From the NCBI RefSeq assembly GCF_031755915.1, contig NC_083388.1, positions 26,567,001 to 26,631,000 of the forward strand: a stretch of 64,000 nt of DNA, read 5' to 3'. Shown in pieces: positions 1 to 11,639 of the stretch; positions within the stretch are counted from its first letter, which is position 1; every line of letters begins with the position of its first letter. The notes beneath the pieces were generated by a model. It ran no database searches, was not told where the DNA came from, and saw only the letters and a list, made by a program, of their open reading frames with translations. Source of the stretch: Ziziphus jujuba. Its lineage: Eukaryota; Streptophyta; Magnoliopsida; Rosales; Rhamnaceae. The position numbers and the translations under genes are program-made.

Positions 1-1682
1 CACCGCCGATTTGCCATTTTCTGGCCACCATTTCCATACACGCGCAATCCCACCTTGAAGCCTACTCGAAAACCGGCTGGCCAGCCGACCGCCGATGCAC
101 CCAGATTTCTCCCTATTCCGGCCTCCTTTTGCCTTACCGCCTGTCCCATTGAGTCAACCATTCCCCGATCTACCTTCTACCAAAAATCACGGCCAGTGGC
201 CACCGGACGCGCCGCCGGTGGTGGCGGATTCCGATGAACATGGTGGCTCGTCGGGAAATCAACTTTTCGGCGAGTTTCCAATTACACCGCCCATCCTTTC
301 CAACTAATTCCGACCCTCTGAACCCAAATTCGGTGTCTAGTTTCCTTAATTCTAAATGGATTGTGAGAATCGAAGGCCTAAAATCTGAAACTTTCTAGCG
401 AAATTCCGGCCACCTCAGGTCCGATCTCCGTGAAGTAAGACCAGATTCGTAATCCTCGTTTCACAAGCTTCAATTCGGTATATTACTCGTAAATTTTGGT
501 TGTCGTTTGTGTTCGCTTCCCGGGTACCCATTCGGGAGTTACCCGATTAAAATATTAAAATAATTCGTTTTAAGTAGGACGTCTGTTTGCAGCGGCGTGG
601 TGGGACGCCACATGACCGTATGCCGGTTTCTCTCTTTAACCTCCTGTCTAGCGGTACCTTGGGACGCTGGGTACCGTTGGTGCCACTGGTGTTATATTGA
701 AATCCATTCTAATATATTATATTTTCTTTCATTTTATTATATTCTTAACATTTATTTTAAATGGGTGTTTTATTTTGATTAAATTATTCCTTTATTTAAT
801 CATTCAATTAATTGTGTTATTCTAATTATTTTATTATTTTCTAAATTGTTTAAATATGATTATCATGGATATCTTTATATTATCTGTTGATGATATGTTG
901 TTATTCTTTTAGGATTGTTACACAAGTCATTTTCATTTCCATTATTATTCTCATTCTAATTTTGGATTCTTAATTTGTTGTGTTTTATTTGTAAATTATT
1001 GGTTAATTATTTTTCTGAATCTTGGGCATAAAATATCGGGTTTTGTGAAAACGTTTTAAAAAGGAAACATTTCCAACTGAGTGACCCTGAGGGTTTTGAG
1101 AGAAAAATTATTTTCAACCATTATTACTAAACCATTCATGTATTTATTTATTTAATAATTACTTATTCATTTGCTTACTGCTAAATTACTTGATTATTAG
1201 TAGTTAGTAGACTGGGTCGCTCACTGAGATGATTAGCATCTCATGTTTTCAAATTTCGTTCCCTTAGAAGGTGGTAGACATTGTTCAATTAGGGTGAGCT
1301 CGACAGTTTGATCATTTTCGGAACTTCGAGAAGTCTTCTTTCCTTCATTTCTTATTATGTAATTTTCTTTCTACTTTGTTGTAAAACTTTCGTACTTAAT
1401 TGTATCTTATGATGCTCTGTATACCATAGAATATATTTCCTTAATTATTACATTAGTTCCTTGTCATTTATTTGAAGTGCTGAAATTTGTGGTAATATTT
1501 TGTAGTAAAGTGGGAGGAATAAGGGGTGTATATAGAAGTGTATTTTCAGTGCAGGAAAATTGTGGTAAGTCCAACCCTTAGGGGAGGTTCTATCGGATTT
1601 TTCATTGGAGGGTTCGGTAGGGTTTCCCTAGGATCAGGGCTTGTCAAGGGTTCCCGTGAGGAATTTTGGACAGGTCCTGACA
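1..1682 (+). repeat. 5' LTR of element A (3' part only)
   Basis: This stretch aligns by eye with the LTR of element D (for example 24600-26748): the same GC-rich block at the start, the same 'gatgattagcatctca' motif near 1230, and the same tail ending GGTCCTGACA at 1682. Full LTRs of this family here are 2.7-3.1 kb, so roughly the first 1.3 kb lies outside the window. Short open frames in the first 300 bases are chance frames in this GC-rich LTR block. Confidence 0.85.
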
Positions 1683-1684
1683 AA

Positions 1685-1700
1685 TTGGTATCAGATCTCT
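1685..1700 (+). other. Primer-binding site (tRNA-Met type) of element A
   Basis: TTGGTATCAGATCTCT begins two bases after the LTR end. The first ten bases match the 3' end complement of plant initiator tRNA-Met, the usual primer of Tekay-type elements and TRIMs. Beyond that it has drifted from the TGGTATCAGAGC seen in other copies. Confidence 0.8.
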
Positions 1701-1823
1701 AGGTTCTAGTATTCCTAAGGGACTGTGCATTGCTGTACATCCTATCTGTAAATTTCTCCTTTTTGTAATCGTGCTTAAGTGTTTTATCTCTAAACTCTTG
1801 TTGTTTCTTCAGAATTTGCTACG

Positions 1824-2962
1824 ATGCATAGGCGGGGCGCACGTAGCACTTGAGAAGGCTCGGCTGAGAGTTCCAGAAGCAGGTCGAGCCTTAGAAATCT
1901 TGTCTCTCAACTGACTTAAGCATTAGAGAGTTCGAGCTCTAGTAATCATTCCGTGGACCAGGCTCGACAATTGGGAGCCGTGAGTTTTGATGGAACCCAA
2001 GGTCCAGCTACAGCTATGAATTGGCTATCTAATATGGAGAAAATCCTAGAAGAAGGGATGCAGTGCCCCGACAAAGATATGGTTAGGATCTCCGGCTTTA
2101 TGTTAGAAGGTGACACCAGGAAGTGGTAGAAGGTGGAAAAGACTCATAGGAGGCACACATGGGATCAGTTTAAGATTGCCTTCACCACCAAATATTGCCC
2201 TCCTGCCTACCGTGAGGCCAGAAGGAGAGAGTTTAAGGAGTTGCAGCAAGGGAATATGACTGTTTTTTAGTACGAGCAGAAGTTTCGGGAGCTATCCGAA
2301 TTCTATATGCATATGATTCCCGATGACCATACGAAGAAGGTGAGATTTATAGATGGCTTGAATAAGAACATAGCCCTTACCCTTGCCGGATCAGTGCATC
2401 CTACTTATCAGTTTGCTAGGGATGCAGTGCTTGAGTTAGAGAGGCAAGTAGAGATGCGTAAGCCCTCAAGGCGTAGATCATTTGAGGGTTCATATAGTGG
2501 GGCACCTAGTCAGGGAGCATCCAAAAAGAGTCATAGTTCAGGCTCCTCAAGTAGAGGAGGACGGAACCCGCTAGGTACTTTGCCACGGAGAAGTCGTCGT
2601 ACACCCCAGCTCGTCATTCTATTAGCAGTGGCACGAGTTCGTATCAGCGGTCTGGTCTTAGTCCCAAGCCGTTTTGCAGACTTTGTAACAAAGCACACCA
2701 TGGAGTTTGTCAGTATGAGGGTGTGTGTTTCCAGTGTGGGCAGGCGGGACACATAAAAAGATATTGCCCCTATGGAGAGACTGCGATGTTAGGGGCAAGG
2801 CCACCATCACAGCAGGTTAGTGGATCTCGAGGTCAGAGTTCCCGAGGGAGTCAGGTGGCAGGTGGTTCATCAGGATTAGCCCCACATCCTGCTGGGCCGA
2901 GTAGAGGTAAAGGACGGAGGCCCCAGCAAGCAGGTCAGTGTCGAGTGTTCGCGATGATGTAG
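1824..2962 (+). pseudogene. gag: gag of element A (broken)
   Basis: An ATG at 1824 opens a frame that hits TGA after nine codons. Further in-frame stops occur near 2127 and 2268. The stretch around 2110-2460 reads as a Ty3/gypsy Gag core (spaced W, F, Y residues, then FKELQQGN and LNKNIALTLAG). The frame shifts before a CCHC zinc knuckle, CFQCGQAGHIKRYC, read from 2726 in another frame, and a stop follows at 2960. Gag would form the virus-like particle and the knuckle would bind the RNA genome. The product cannot be made from this copy. Confidence 0.85.
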
Positions 2963-5900
2963 CAAGAAGCCCTAGTTACTCTAGATGTGGTTACAGGTAC
3001 ACTAAATATTTTTGGTAATGATGCACTTATGCTTATAGATCCAGGAGCAACACATTCAGTCATCTCAAAAGAATTTTTCACTCGGGTCAGTATGACCCCT
3101 ACTCCTTTAGGATGTCTACTAGAAATAGCCACTCCTGCAGGAGAATCCTTATGGCCTAGCCAGATAATCAAAAGGGTGTTTCTTCTGTATCGAAGATCAA
3201 GTAATGGAGGTTGACTTGATCCTATTGGATCTATCTGAACTTGACGTAATCTTGGGCATGGATTGGTTAGCAAGGAACCATGCTTCCATAGATTGTTATA
3301 ATAAAGAAGTTACATTTAGGAGGCCAGGTTTGCCTGAAGTGGTATTTCGTGGAGAAGTTGGGAGGTCTTTGCCAAGATTAATATCTACCTTCACCGCCAA
3401 GAAGCTATTGAATAAGGGTTGCCAAGGGTATTTAGCTTGTGTGGTAGATACCAGAGTAAGTGGGGTTAGATTGGAAGACGTGCCTGTGGTGAGGGACGTT
3501 TCGGATGTGTTTCCTGAGGAGTTACCGGGATTGCCTCCGGAAAAGGAAATTAACTTTTCTATTGAAGTGATTCCAGGCACCGGACCCATTTCTTTGCCAC
3601 CGTATCGAATGGCTCCAACGGAGTTAAGGGAGCTAAAGGTACAATTGCAAGATTTAGTGGATAAAGGATTTATTAGACCAAGCATATCGCCATGGGGAGC
3701 TCCAATATTGTTTGTGAAGAAGAAGGATGGTAGTCTAAGATTGTGCATCGACTACCAACAACTTAACAAGGTAACCATCCCTAATCATTACCCATTGCCA
3801 AGAATAGATGACCTATTCGATCAACTCCAAGGTGCCAAAGTGTTTTCTAAGATCGACTTAAGATCTGGATATCATCAGTTAAGGATTCGAGAGTCGGATA
3901 TTCCCAAGACTGCCTTTAGGACGAGTACGGACACTATGAGTTCCTAGTGATGTCATTCGGACTTACTAATGCCCCAGCAGCTTTCATGGATTTGATGAAT
4001 CGGGTGTTTCATCCGTACTTGGACCGTTTCAACATTGTATTTATAGATGACATTCTGATCTATTCTAGGAGCCAAAAGGAGCACATGAAGCATTTGAGGA
4101 GAGTGCTCCAAACTCTAAGACAGCATTAGTTTTATGCTAAATTCGACAAGTGCGAGTTTTGGTTAAATCAAATGGGTTTTCTCGGACACATTGTGTCAGC
4201 CGAAAGTATATATGTGGACCTTGATAAGGTGAAGGCAGTGTTGAATTGGAAGCACCTTACTACGGTGAGGGAAGTATGAAGTTTTCTTGGATTAGCGGGA
4301 TACTACCGTCGTTTTATAGAAAGGTTTTTAAGAATTGCCAGACCACTTCACAACTTAACTCGAAAGAATGTTGAATTTAGCTGGACGGACAGGTGTGAGC
4401 AGAGTTTTCAGGAATTGAAGCAAAGGTTGACTTCCACACCTGTCTTAACCTTACCTAATGGGAATGAGGGTTTTAAAGTCTATTGTTATGCATCCCATCA
4501 AGGGTTGGGTTGCGTGCTAATGCAGAATCAAAGGGTGGTAACATATGCCTCATGGAAATTGAAGCAGCACGAGCAAAACTACCCTACGCATGACTTAGAA
4601 TTGGCAGTGGTAGTCTTTACTCTAAAGAAGTGGAGACACTACTTGTATGGGGCCACATGCTGTAACAGCCCAGACCACCCGCATCAAGATATTGTCCGCT
4701 TTGGGTTCACCGGGTTCAGGCCCAAGGCCCTCCTAGCCCCTCACGAGTTTAAAACACATCTTGAAGGGAAAGGTATCCACATGCTTATAAGCCATGCTTC
4801 GTTCCCCTTTTCCAACCGATGTGGGATCTCACAATCCTCCCCCCATTGGGGCCCAGTGTCCTTGCTGGCACACCGATTTGGGTACTGGCTCTGATACCAT
4901 CTGTAACAGCCCAGACCACCCGCATCAAGATATTGTCCGCTTTGGGTTCACTGGTGTCAGGCCCAAGGCCCTCCTAGCCCCAGATACCTAGCCCCTCACG
5001 GGTTTAAAATGCATCTTGAAGGGAAAGGTATCCACACGCTTATAAGTCATGCTTCGTTCCCTTTTCCAACCGATGTGGGATCTCACACATGCCAAATTTA
5101 TACCGACCACAAAAGCCTCAAGTACATTTTCACTCAAAAGGAACTAAATATGAAGCAAAGGAAACGGATGGAGTTGTTGAAGGATTATGACTGTGTGACT
5201 AATTATCACCCGGGCCAGGTGAATGTAGTAGCAGATGCTTTGAGTAGGAAGGCTACCGAATCTCTCGCCCACATTCAAGCCATCCAACTACCTCTCATGG
5301 TGGAGTTGAAGAAAATAGGGGTGTTAATGCATATGCATCCTTTTGGAGTCCTTATGGCTAGTTTTCAGGTGTGACTGGTGTTAGTGGATCGTATATTGGA
5401 GACTTAAATGGAAGATCTTAAATTGAAAACAATTAAGAGCAAGGTACAAGAAGGTCTTGATCCGGAGTTTTCCATAAGGAGGGATGGGGCCCTCGTGTAT
5501 AAAGGAAGACTTTGCGTTCCTGATATTCCTCGAACGCTTGTTAGGTATTATTGGTGGATTGGCATGAAAAGGGAAGTGGCAGATTTTGTATCAAAATGCT
5601 TAATTTGCCAACAAGTAAAGGCAGAAAGACAGAAGCCTTCAAGGTTACTCCAATCCTTACATATTCCCGTATGGAAGTGGGAAGAACTCAATATGGATTT
5701 TGTGTTCAGGCTTCCCCCTACACCTAGGAGATACGATGGTATTTGGGTGATTATTGATCGTCTTACCAAGTCGGCACACTTCTTACTGGTATGAGAGCGT
5801 TTCTCACCCGAGAAATTAGCCTAGTTGTTTGTACAACGTATTATGATTCTTCATGGTGTACCGCTCGCCATCGTATCTTACCGAGATCCACGTTTTACTT

Positions 5901-6135
5901 CACGGCTATGGCGGAAGTTGGTTGATACGTTAGGAGCAAGACTTAACTACAGTACCGCCTTTCACCCGCAATCTGATGGACAAGTTGAGCGCATAATTCA
6001 GACATTAGAAGATATGCTAAGGTCTTGTGTTATGCAATTTCGTGGTAGCTGGGACGAACAATTGCCATTGATAGAATTTATTTATAATAATAGTTATCAA
6101 GCGAGTATTGGGATGTTCCCGTATGAGGCCCTATA
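2963..6135 (+). pseudogene. pol: pol of element A (protease, RT, RNase H, integrase; broken)
   Basis: Protease core LIDPGATHSVIS lies near 3035-3070. RT runs from about 3500, with the FVKKKDGS region, [11 protein letters not shown] near 3845 and the catalytic FIDDILIYS near 4040. RNase H begins near 4440 and is split by a TRIM at 4661-5087. It resumes at 5093 ([12 protein letters not shown]) and ends near VVADALSRK. The integrase zinc-finger part (CLICQQ) is near 5600 and the core begins with LNMDF near 5690. Frameshifts occur near 3200 and 3930, with stops at about 4126, 4276 and 5791. In the integrase core the second acidic position reads SYRD where SDRD is usual, so an active-site residue is lost. 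The frame runs straight into the LTR stump at 6136. Confidence 0.88.
4661..5087 (-). mobile_element. TRIM-1: miniature LTR retrotransposon nested in RNase H of element A
   Basis: Two near-identical terminal repeats (4661-4833, 173 bp; 4902-5087, 186 bp) flank only 68 bp. Read on the minus strand the element starts TGTGAGATCCCACATCGG. Its internal part starts with TGGTATCAGAGCCAGTACCC (tRNA-Met primer site) and ends with the purine tract GGGGGGAGGA. The 5-bp duplication CATGC lies on both sides (4656-4660 and 5088-5092). It codes for nothing, so it must be moved by proteins of other elements. Its right LTR carries a short internal duplication around CCTAGCCCC. The TGTGAGATCCC start matches a LTR type widespread in eudicots. 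I do not assign a family name. Confidence 0.92.
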
Positions 6136-6307
6136 TGGGAGGAATAAGGGGTGTATATAGAAGTGTATTTTCAGTGCATGAAAATTGTGGTAAGTCCAAC
6201 CCTTAGGGGAGGTTCTGTCGGATTTTTCATTGGAGGGTCCAGTAGGGTTTCCCTAGGATCAGGGCTTGTCTAGGATTCCGGTGAGGAATTTTGGACGGTT
6301 CCTGACA
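6136..6307 (+). repeat. Truncated 3' LTR stump of element A
   Basis: From TGGGAGGAAT onward the sequence matches the last 172 bp of the 5' LTR (1511-1682) with few differences. Everything between the middle of the integrase gene and this point of the LTR is missing, including the polypurine tract. The join lies in about 9-10 bp shared by both sides, as expected for a microhomology deletion. Confidence 0.85.
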
Positions 6308-6733
6308 TTTTCCCTCAAAACGAAAACCATAATCGTCCGGTGTCCCTACTTATTAGAACAGCAAATAGGAAAAAGCTAACAAACTTTCTACTTAGTTATA
6401 GTTATGATGCTTTAATAAGCTTTGAGATTTTAACAATTTTTATGGTAGCAGCATAGCATCTTCGGTTTAAAATAAAAAGGCTAGCATCTTCTTTCTTTTT
6501 CTCTATATCAATTCCAAATTTCAAGAGTTGACTTCAAAAATTTTACACCAAGAATTTTTTTTTTTTATTGTTCGAGAAATTTTACCACTTTGAGAAGAAT
6601 TTTTTTAGGGCAGAAAGCATGTTGATGACAAAGTACATTCAAATCCATGTTCTTTCGTGGTTCATCAACTAATAGTATACATACGATATTTTTCAAAGAG
6701 AGGCAGAGGTTTGGAACTTTTATAAGCATGCAT

Positions 6734-7147
6734 GTTTAATCCATATTTATATAAGCACTATAATTTAATTGATTGTATTTTAATCCATATCTATAAAATT
6801 TATTGGAAATCTAAATTGGAGTCAAAAGTAAAAAAATAAAGTGATAAATAAAAATAAAAAGAATTTTTTGAATCGATGGAGAAGAAAAAGAAGCTAGGAC
6901 TACAGTAAAATTGTACAAAACATTGAAATCTTATAAGTTAATAGATAATAGTTTAATCCATATTTACATAAGCATTAAAATTCAATTTACTGTAGTTTGA
7001 TCCATATCTATGAAATTAATCGGAAATCTGAATTGGAGTAAAAAAAATAAATAAATTGATAAATAAAAATAAAGAGAACTCTTTGAATCGATGAAGAAGA
7101 AAAAGAAGCCAAGACTACACTAAAATTATACAAAACATTGAAATCTC
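6734..7147. repeat. Two tandem copies of a ~205-bp AT-rich unit
   Basis: 6734-6939 and 6951-7147 match over their whole length. Both contain TTTAATCCATAT, then GGAAATCTGAATTGGAGT (first copy CTAAATT), then TTGAATCGATG-AGAAGAAAAAGAAG, then TACAAAACATTGAAATCT. No coding frame or transposon end is visible in them. Confidence 0.8.
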
Positions 7148-7259
7148 ACTTTCCATAATAGATAATAGTTAAAAATCAATTATTGAATAAAAACAAAATT
7201 AATTACAAGGGTCATAATATTAATGGAAAGATATACATTAACTGTCCTTCATATACAAA

Positions 7260-7955
7260 GTGACATATAAAAGAAGGTGAATATCAACACTAGCATAACC
7301 TAAATTCCGTAAATAAGTAACAGCATATATACATATATAGATATATACGTATATAAAATCTTTTGAAGCAAGTCCAACAACACTTCACAAAAGGAGGAAA
7401 GAAAAATAATGGACTTTCTTGTTATATACATATATATATATACACATATTGGCCAATTAATTGATCACCTATCTAAATAATCTCTATATTTCTTAGATTT
7501 TTTTGCCTCATATATATATATATATATATTTCCATTTTTGTAATCTAAAGTCGTACTAAATATAGCAATCCATACGATCTCTACCTCTCCTTATTTATTT
7601 ATACAATATTTAACATCTCTTAATATATATATATATATATATATATATGTGGAAAATACCTAGGGCTTTTTTATGTTAGAACTCTCTCAGTTCACCAACA
7701 ACACAATACCTAAATTCCATAAATAAAAATGTAAATATAAAATTTTTTGAAGCAAGACCAACCGCACTCGGCAAATTAGAAAAGGAAAGAAAAACAACGG
7801 ACCTCTCTAATAATCTTGATGTTTCTTAGATTTTATTGCCTTTTATATTTATGTTTATATATATATATATTTCCACTTTTGTAATATAAAGTCGTATTTT
7901 TAACAGCAATGCATACTACCTCTAGCTCTCCATATTTAACATCTCTTAATGTGTG

Positions 7956-7988
<33 letters not shown>

Positions 7989-8608
7989 ATTTTGAAAATA
8001 AACTAGTTTTCTATGTTAGCACTTTCTCAGCTTACCAAGGCCGCTATAACCTAAATTTCATAAATAAATGAAAGAAAGCACATATATAAATAGGAAAGAA
8101 AATAAAATAATGGACTTTCTTGCTATATATATGTACATATATAAACGGGATTGCCGTTATAAAGGAAGTCGACATGCACAACCGTCCAATTTGTTTGATC
8201 ATGCAAATCGAACAGCTATGAATAATTGTCAACAATTATATGGTTCCTAACTTTGCCTATTGTAGAATTCTTTTATATATATATATATATAGAGGTCAAT
8301 TAATTGATCTCCCTAAATACTCTCTATTCTTTTAAGATTTCTTTGCCTTTTATAGTTATATTTAGAATTTTTTTTTTCCATTTTTGTCATCTAAAGCCGC
8401 ATGTTAGCTCTCTCAATTTACAATAAATAGAAGCTTTACATATTCGATTACCCAGCACACTGTCACTTTTCGCATGTACTCCATCAGTTTCAGTGCAAAT
8501 GCATAGGGGCAATTAGGTTTCGTTGGTCTTTCTGATTTCCATTCCATTACACTCCCATATTCTAAATCTAAACTGTGCACACTCTCAGTTTATATCTCAT
8601 AAGTTATA
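7260..8608 (+). promoter_or_regulatory. Reiterated upstream region of peptidase copy 1
   Basis: Three or four imperfect copies of a ~350-400 bp block follow one another (starting near 7300, 7700, 8040 and 8250). The shared order is CCTAAATTCCATAAATAAA, then GGAAAGAAAA and TGGACTTTCTTG, then (TA)n runs with TTGATC, then TTTTTGCCTTTTATA, then CATTTTTGTAATCTAAAG, then CTCTCTCAGTTTAC. The same block precedes peptidase copy 2 (53450-53860), so it belongs to the peptidase gene's 5' flank and has been multiplied here. Long TA runs (7621-7648, 8273-8291) and a TG run (7971-7989) lie inside. Whether it acts as a promoter is inference. Confidence 0.55.
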
Positions 8609-9567
8609 ATGTCTTGGTATCATAAAAGACCTGATATTAATTGGAGGAACGCAGAGTGGATGACTGGAGTTAGAGACCAAGGCAACACTAGTAAGTTGTT
8701 CGACTATTACTTTTTTATGCTTTTTTTAATAATTAATTTCTTTTCCATTTTACTTATTTCTATATATACTTATATATATATATTGACAATATAGAAGCAT
8801 GTTGGGCTGTTGCTGTTTGCGATCTTGTGGAGATGTTGCACAACAGGCAAAATCCTGATAATCGCTTGCAATCCCCTTTATCAGCACAAGAGCTGATAGA
8901 CAACTATCCAGGCAGTGGTCATGTCGAGTGGGCATTTGATTATATAAAAACAAATGGGATTGCATGTGAAGCTGATTATCCTTGGAAAGGAGAAATCTCT
9001 GAGAAAAATGAGGTCTTGAATTATAAAGCTTTTTTTAATTAGTATTATTTAAATGTATCACATTTTTCACTACCTCTGTGCTAATTTATTCTAATTTATT
9101 TTTGTGCAGCGGACAGAAGATCAGGAAACATATTGGGGCGTATAAGCCTTTAAAAAAGTAGACGTTTTCAATAAAATTGAAAGCATCGTAGAAGAGCACC
9201 CGGTTGTAGGATGTTTCTATTTGACATCAAATTTCTAAAAATGTCAAAATTCGGTAAGTTTTTACTTTTATTTTTAATTTTTTTATATAATATTAAATTT
9301 AATTTTATCTTACAAAGTTTGATTTGTCAGAACATTGTCAGTCTTGAGCCCGTGGTAAAATATGATAATGGTGGTACTAATGAAAGTGGTCATGCGATGG
9401 TGATAGTTGGACAGGGACAGAATGAGTACTATGAAAAATACTGGCATGTTAAAAATACTTGGGGTGAAGGTTGGGGTGATGAGGGTTACGCAAGACTGGC
9501 AAAGAGTGTCTCAGACCCTAACAGAGCCTACTATCCCATCTACTATCCCTTGATCCATGAAGACTGA
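8609..9567 (+). pseudogene. Papain-like (C1A) cysteine peptidase, copy 1, four exons, broken
   Basis: Four exons can be read: 8609-8690, 8795-9012, 9110-9253 and 9331-9567, with GT-AG borders and consistent phase. They give about 227 codons that cover only the mature peptidase domain. No signal peptide or inhibitory propeptide is encoded. The oxyanion glutamine (RDQGN) and nucleophile region (ACWAVAV) are split by intron 1. The histidine motif GHAMVIVG and asparagine motif KNTWGEGWGDEGY are in the last exon. The usual CGSCWAFS wording is altered to NT-ACWAV. Exon 3 has an in-frame TAA at 9143-9145 and a second stop near 9236, so a normal product is unlikely. Copy 2 at 54019 lacks the first stop. 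The start was chosen because the same ATG and MSWYH context recur in copy 2. Confidence 0.75.
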
Positions 9568-10639
9568 AAGAATACCTAACGTAGTTTAATACTATTTTTT
9601 TGGTTTTTTTCTTTTTTTTTCTTTTTTTCCTTTTTTCCCTTTTTTTTTATCATTAATCTTGGATGTGTTATTAGCAATGTTTTCTTTTATTTATTGTTTT
9701 AAAGCTATCTACCGACGTCTTTTGATCTTTCATGTATTTATATTATTTGATTTTTTTTAGAAAGCTAATACCTCCCTTATCCAAAATTGATCAATTTCAT
9801 TATAGCTGTCATTTTCTTCACAGGGTAATATTTTGAAGGTTTGCCTCTCCTTTTCTAAATCATATTTCGACCAACTTAAAATACTTTTAAACGATTTGGT
9901 TTCCTTTCAAGCCTTAGGAAAGTAAACAATTTTGGTTTTCAAATACAAAAAATGCCAAAACTAATGTTTATACTATATATGAACCAAGTTCGTAGGACTG
10001 GCCCAATGGTAAAACCATTGAGACTATACATCCAATTGTTAAAAGGCTTAACCAGATTAGAAAAATGCCCAACACTTAAGTTGCTGCTGTGTATCCTTAT
10101 ATGCGTATGTGTACAGTATACAGGTAGTTGGTATGGCCATCAAAAAGCATGTAAAGTTTCTTTAATGTGTAAATATGCACTCATAAATCCCAATTTAGCT
10201 CAAATGGGTAAGTTCTCCAAGTGCTAAACTTTAAGTAACCATTAACCCCTAAAATTTAGCTGCTAGGAAGACGACCTAATCATGTATCTCAAATAACCAC
10301 CAAAAAAAAAAGAAAAAAAAAAAAAAGAACACCAGCGAAAAAGGCTACTACAAAATTCAACCAATAATATAAATAATTAGAAATTCATGGAAAGATAAGT
10401 TTCATTCGCCATCTGCTGAAAGCTTCCGCATATCAGAAAGTATCTTGTTACGAAAATAGGACAAAAACAATAATAATAGAAGAACAAGAATAAAAACAAA
10501 ACATACACACAGATTTACATGGAAAACTCTAAAAAAGAACAAATAGAGTGGCTACAAAACTCAATACAACCAAAAAATGCTAAAAGAGTAAACATATAGT
10601 ACAGAATAAATCTAAAACTAAACCAGGTTAGATCAGTCC
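9568..10639. other. No gene seen downstream of peptidase copy 1
   Basis: T-rich tract at 9586-9645, then AT-rich DNA. A 91-codon open frame at 9952-10227 has no recognisable motif and is probably chance. Within it, ACTGGCCCAATGGTAAAACC (9994-10013) resembles the TGGTCCAGTGGTAAAATC stretch at 55573 and may be a degraded tRNA-derived short repeat. An A-rich run lies at 10302-10327. Confidence 0.4.
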
Positions 10640-11290
10640 ATACCGGGGGGGCTTTGCCCCTGCACCCCCAAAGGGCTCAATGGTGGGCTTCGGTCTCGAG
10701 CCTTGCTGGTTGTGATTCAATTGAGAGATGGTCAAAGTCAACGTTTCTTATAAGCATCAGTTGTGAAACGGTGCCGTTGCACTTAAGGAAGTGGTTAGGA
10801 TGAGTCAGCAGTTAGTTTTCTATTTTGGAGGTTTTTAAATAATGGTTTAACTACAGAAACAAAAAATATATGACAGAAGCAATTAGTTCTTGATCAAAGC
10901 TTTTTTTTTTTGGTTTTCTCTTTTCTTCTTGTAGCCTCTTTCTCATTGTATTTCTCTTTCTCTTGGTATTGTTTAGGATCATTCTGGGTGAGTGATTTGT
11001 GAGAAAGAGAGAGGTTGTAAAGGGGTTTCTAGTGTGGTTTATGGGTGTAGAGAATCTGTAAAATCAAGAGAGAAACTGCTGCAATGGTGTATTTGTTTTT
11101 GTTCATAGTGCAAAAACTTCTTGGATGGAGTTCACCAAGGATGTAGGTCATTTCTAGACCGAACCTCGTAAAATTTGTGTGTTCTTTGTGTGATTCTTCT
11201 TGTTTGTTTCTTTCTATATGCTTGTTGTGATGAGTTCTGTATTGAATTAAGTTTCAATAAGCCTCCACTATTACTATAAAGCTTCAAAAT
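10640..11290 (+). mobile_element. Probable Ty1/copia LTR remnant
   Basis: The part near 11130-11200 has the order GGATGTAGGTCATTT, GACCGAACCTCGTAAAATTTGTGTG, then TTCTTTGTG with T-rich tail. That is the wording typical of the transcribed end of plant copia (Tork/TNT1-like) LTRs. A G-run/C-run hairpin (GGGGGGGCTTTGCCCC, 10644-10659) and a CGGTGCCGTTG box (10769-10779) lie upstream. I found no clear TG/CA ends, primer site or target duplication, so limits are approximate. Confidence 0.45.
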
Positions 11291-11639
11291 TGTCACAAAA
11301 TAAATTTCACCAAACGAGTTATACCATGAGTTTTTCGGATTGGACCAAATAGAATTTGGATCATCAATTCAAACATATCTTGACTGTAATCAAATGAAGA
11401 AAAGAAACTTGGAAATTCTAGCTGAGTAGTTTTGGATAAATGGCTCAAAAAATATAATTATATTGTTTACTACTTTGAAGTTAAGGCAGATGAAAGCTAT
11501 TGAACTTCAAAATCCACAAATAGAGTCAACAAAAAGAATAAAAGCATAAAAACTACTAAAATTATAAATATATATGAAAAAATAAATTCCTATAATCATT
11601 GTAGGAAATAAATCAGTTTTCAATTTAAAAATTCCTTAC

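Larger units (their letters stand above)
1..6307 (+). mobile_element. Element A: decayed Tekay/Del-type Ty3/gypsy retrotransposon, 5' end outside window
   Basis: The order seen is LTR (to 1682), tRNA-Met primer site, gag with a CCHC knuckle, protease, reverse transcriptase, RNase H, integrase, then a 172-bp LTR stump ending in TGACA at 6307. The order PR-RT-RH-IN is that of Ty3/gypsy. The RT wording (FIDDILIYS, then [11 protein letters not shown]) and the LTR of about 3 kb starting TGTAACACCCC in sister copies fit the Tekay/Del chromovirus clade. Coding parts carry many stops and frameshifts and a TRIM insertion, and the end of pol with most of the 3' LTR is missing. The element cannot encode its own proteins. 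The left target duplication cannot be checked because the left end lies outside the window. Confidence 0.9.

Noticed and set aside
9952..10227. 91-codon open frame downstream of peptidase copy 1
   Set aside because: No motif, no counterpart downstream of peptidase copy 2, AT-rich codon use. Likely chance.
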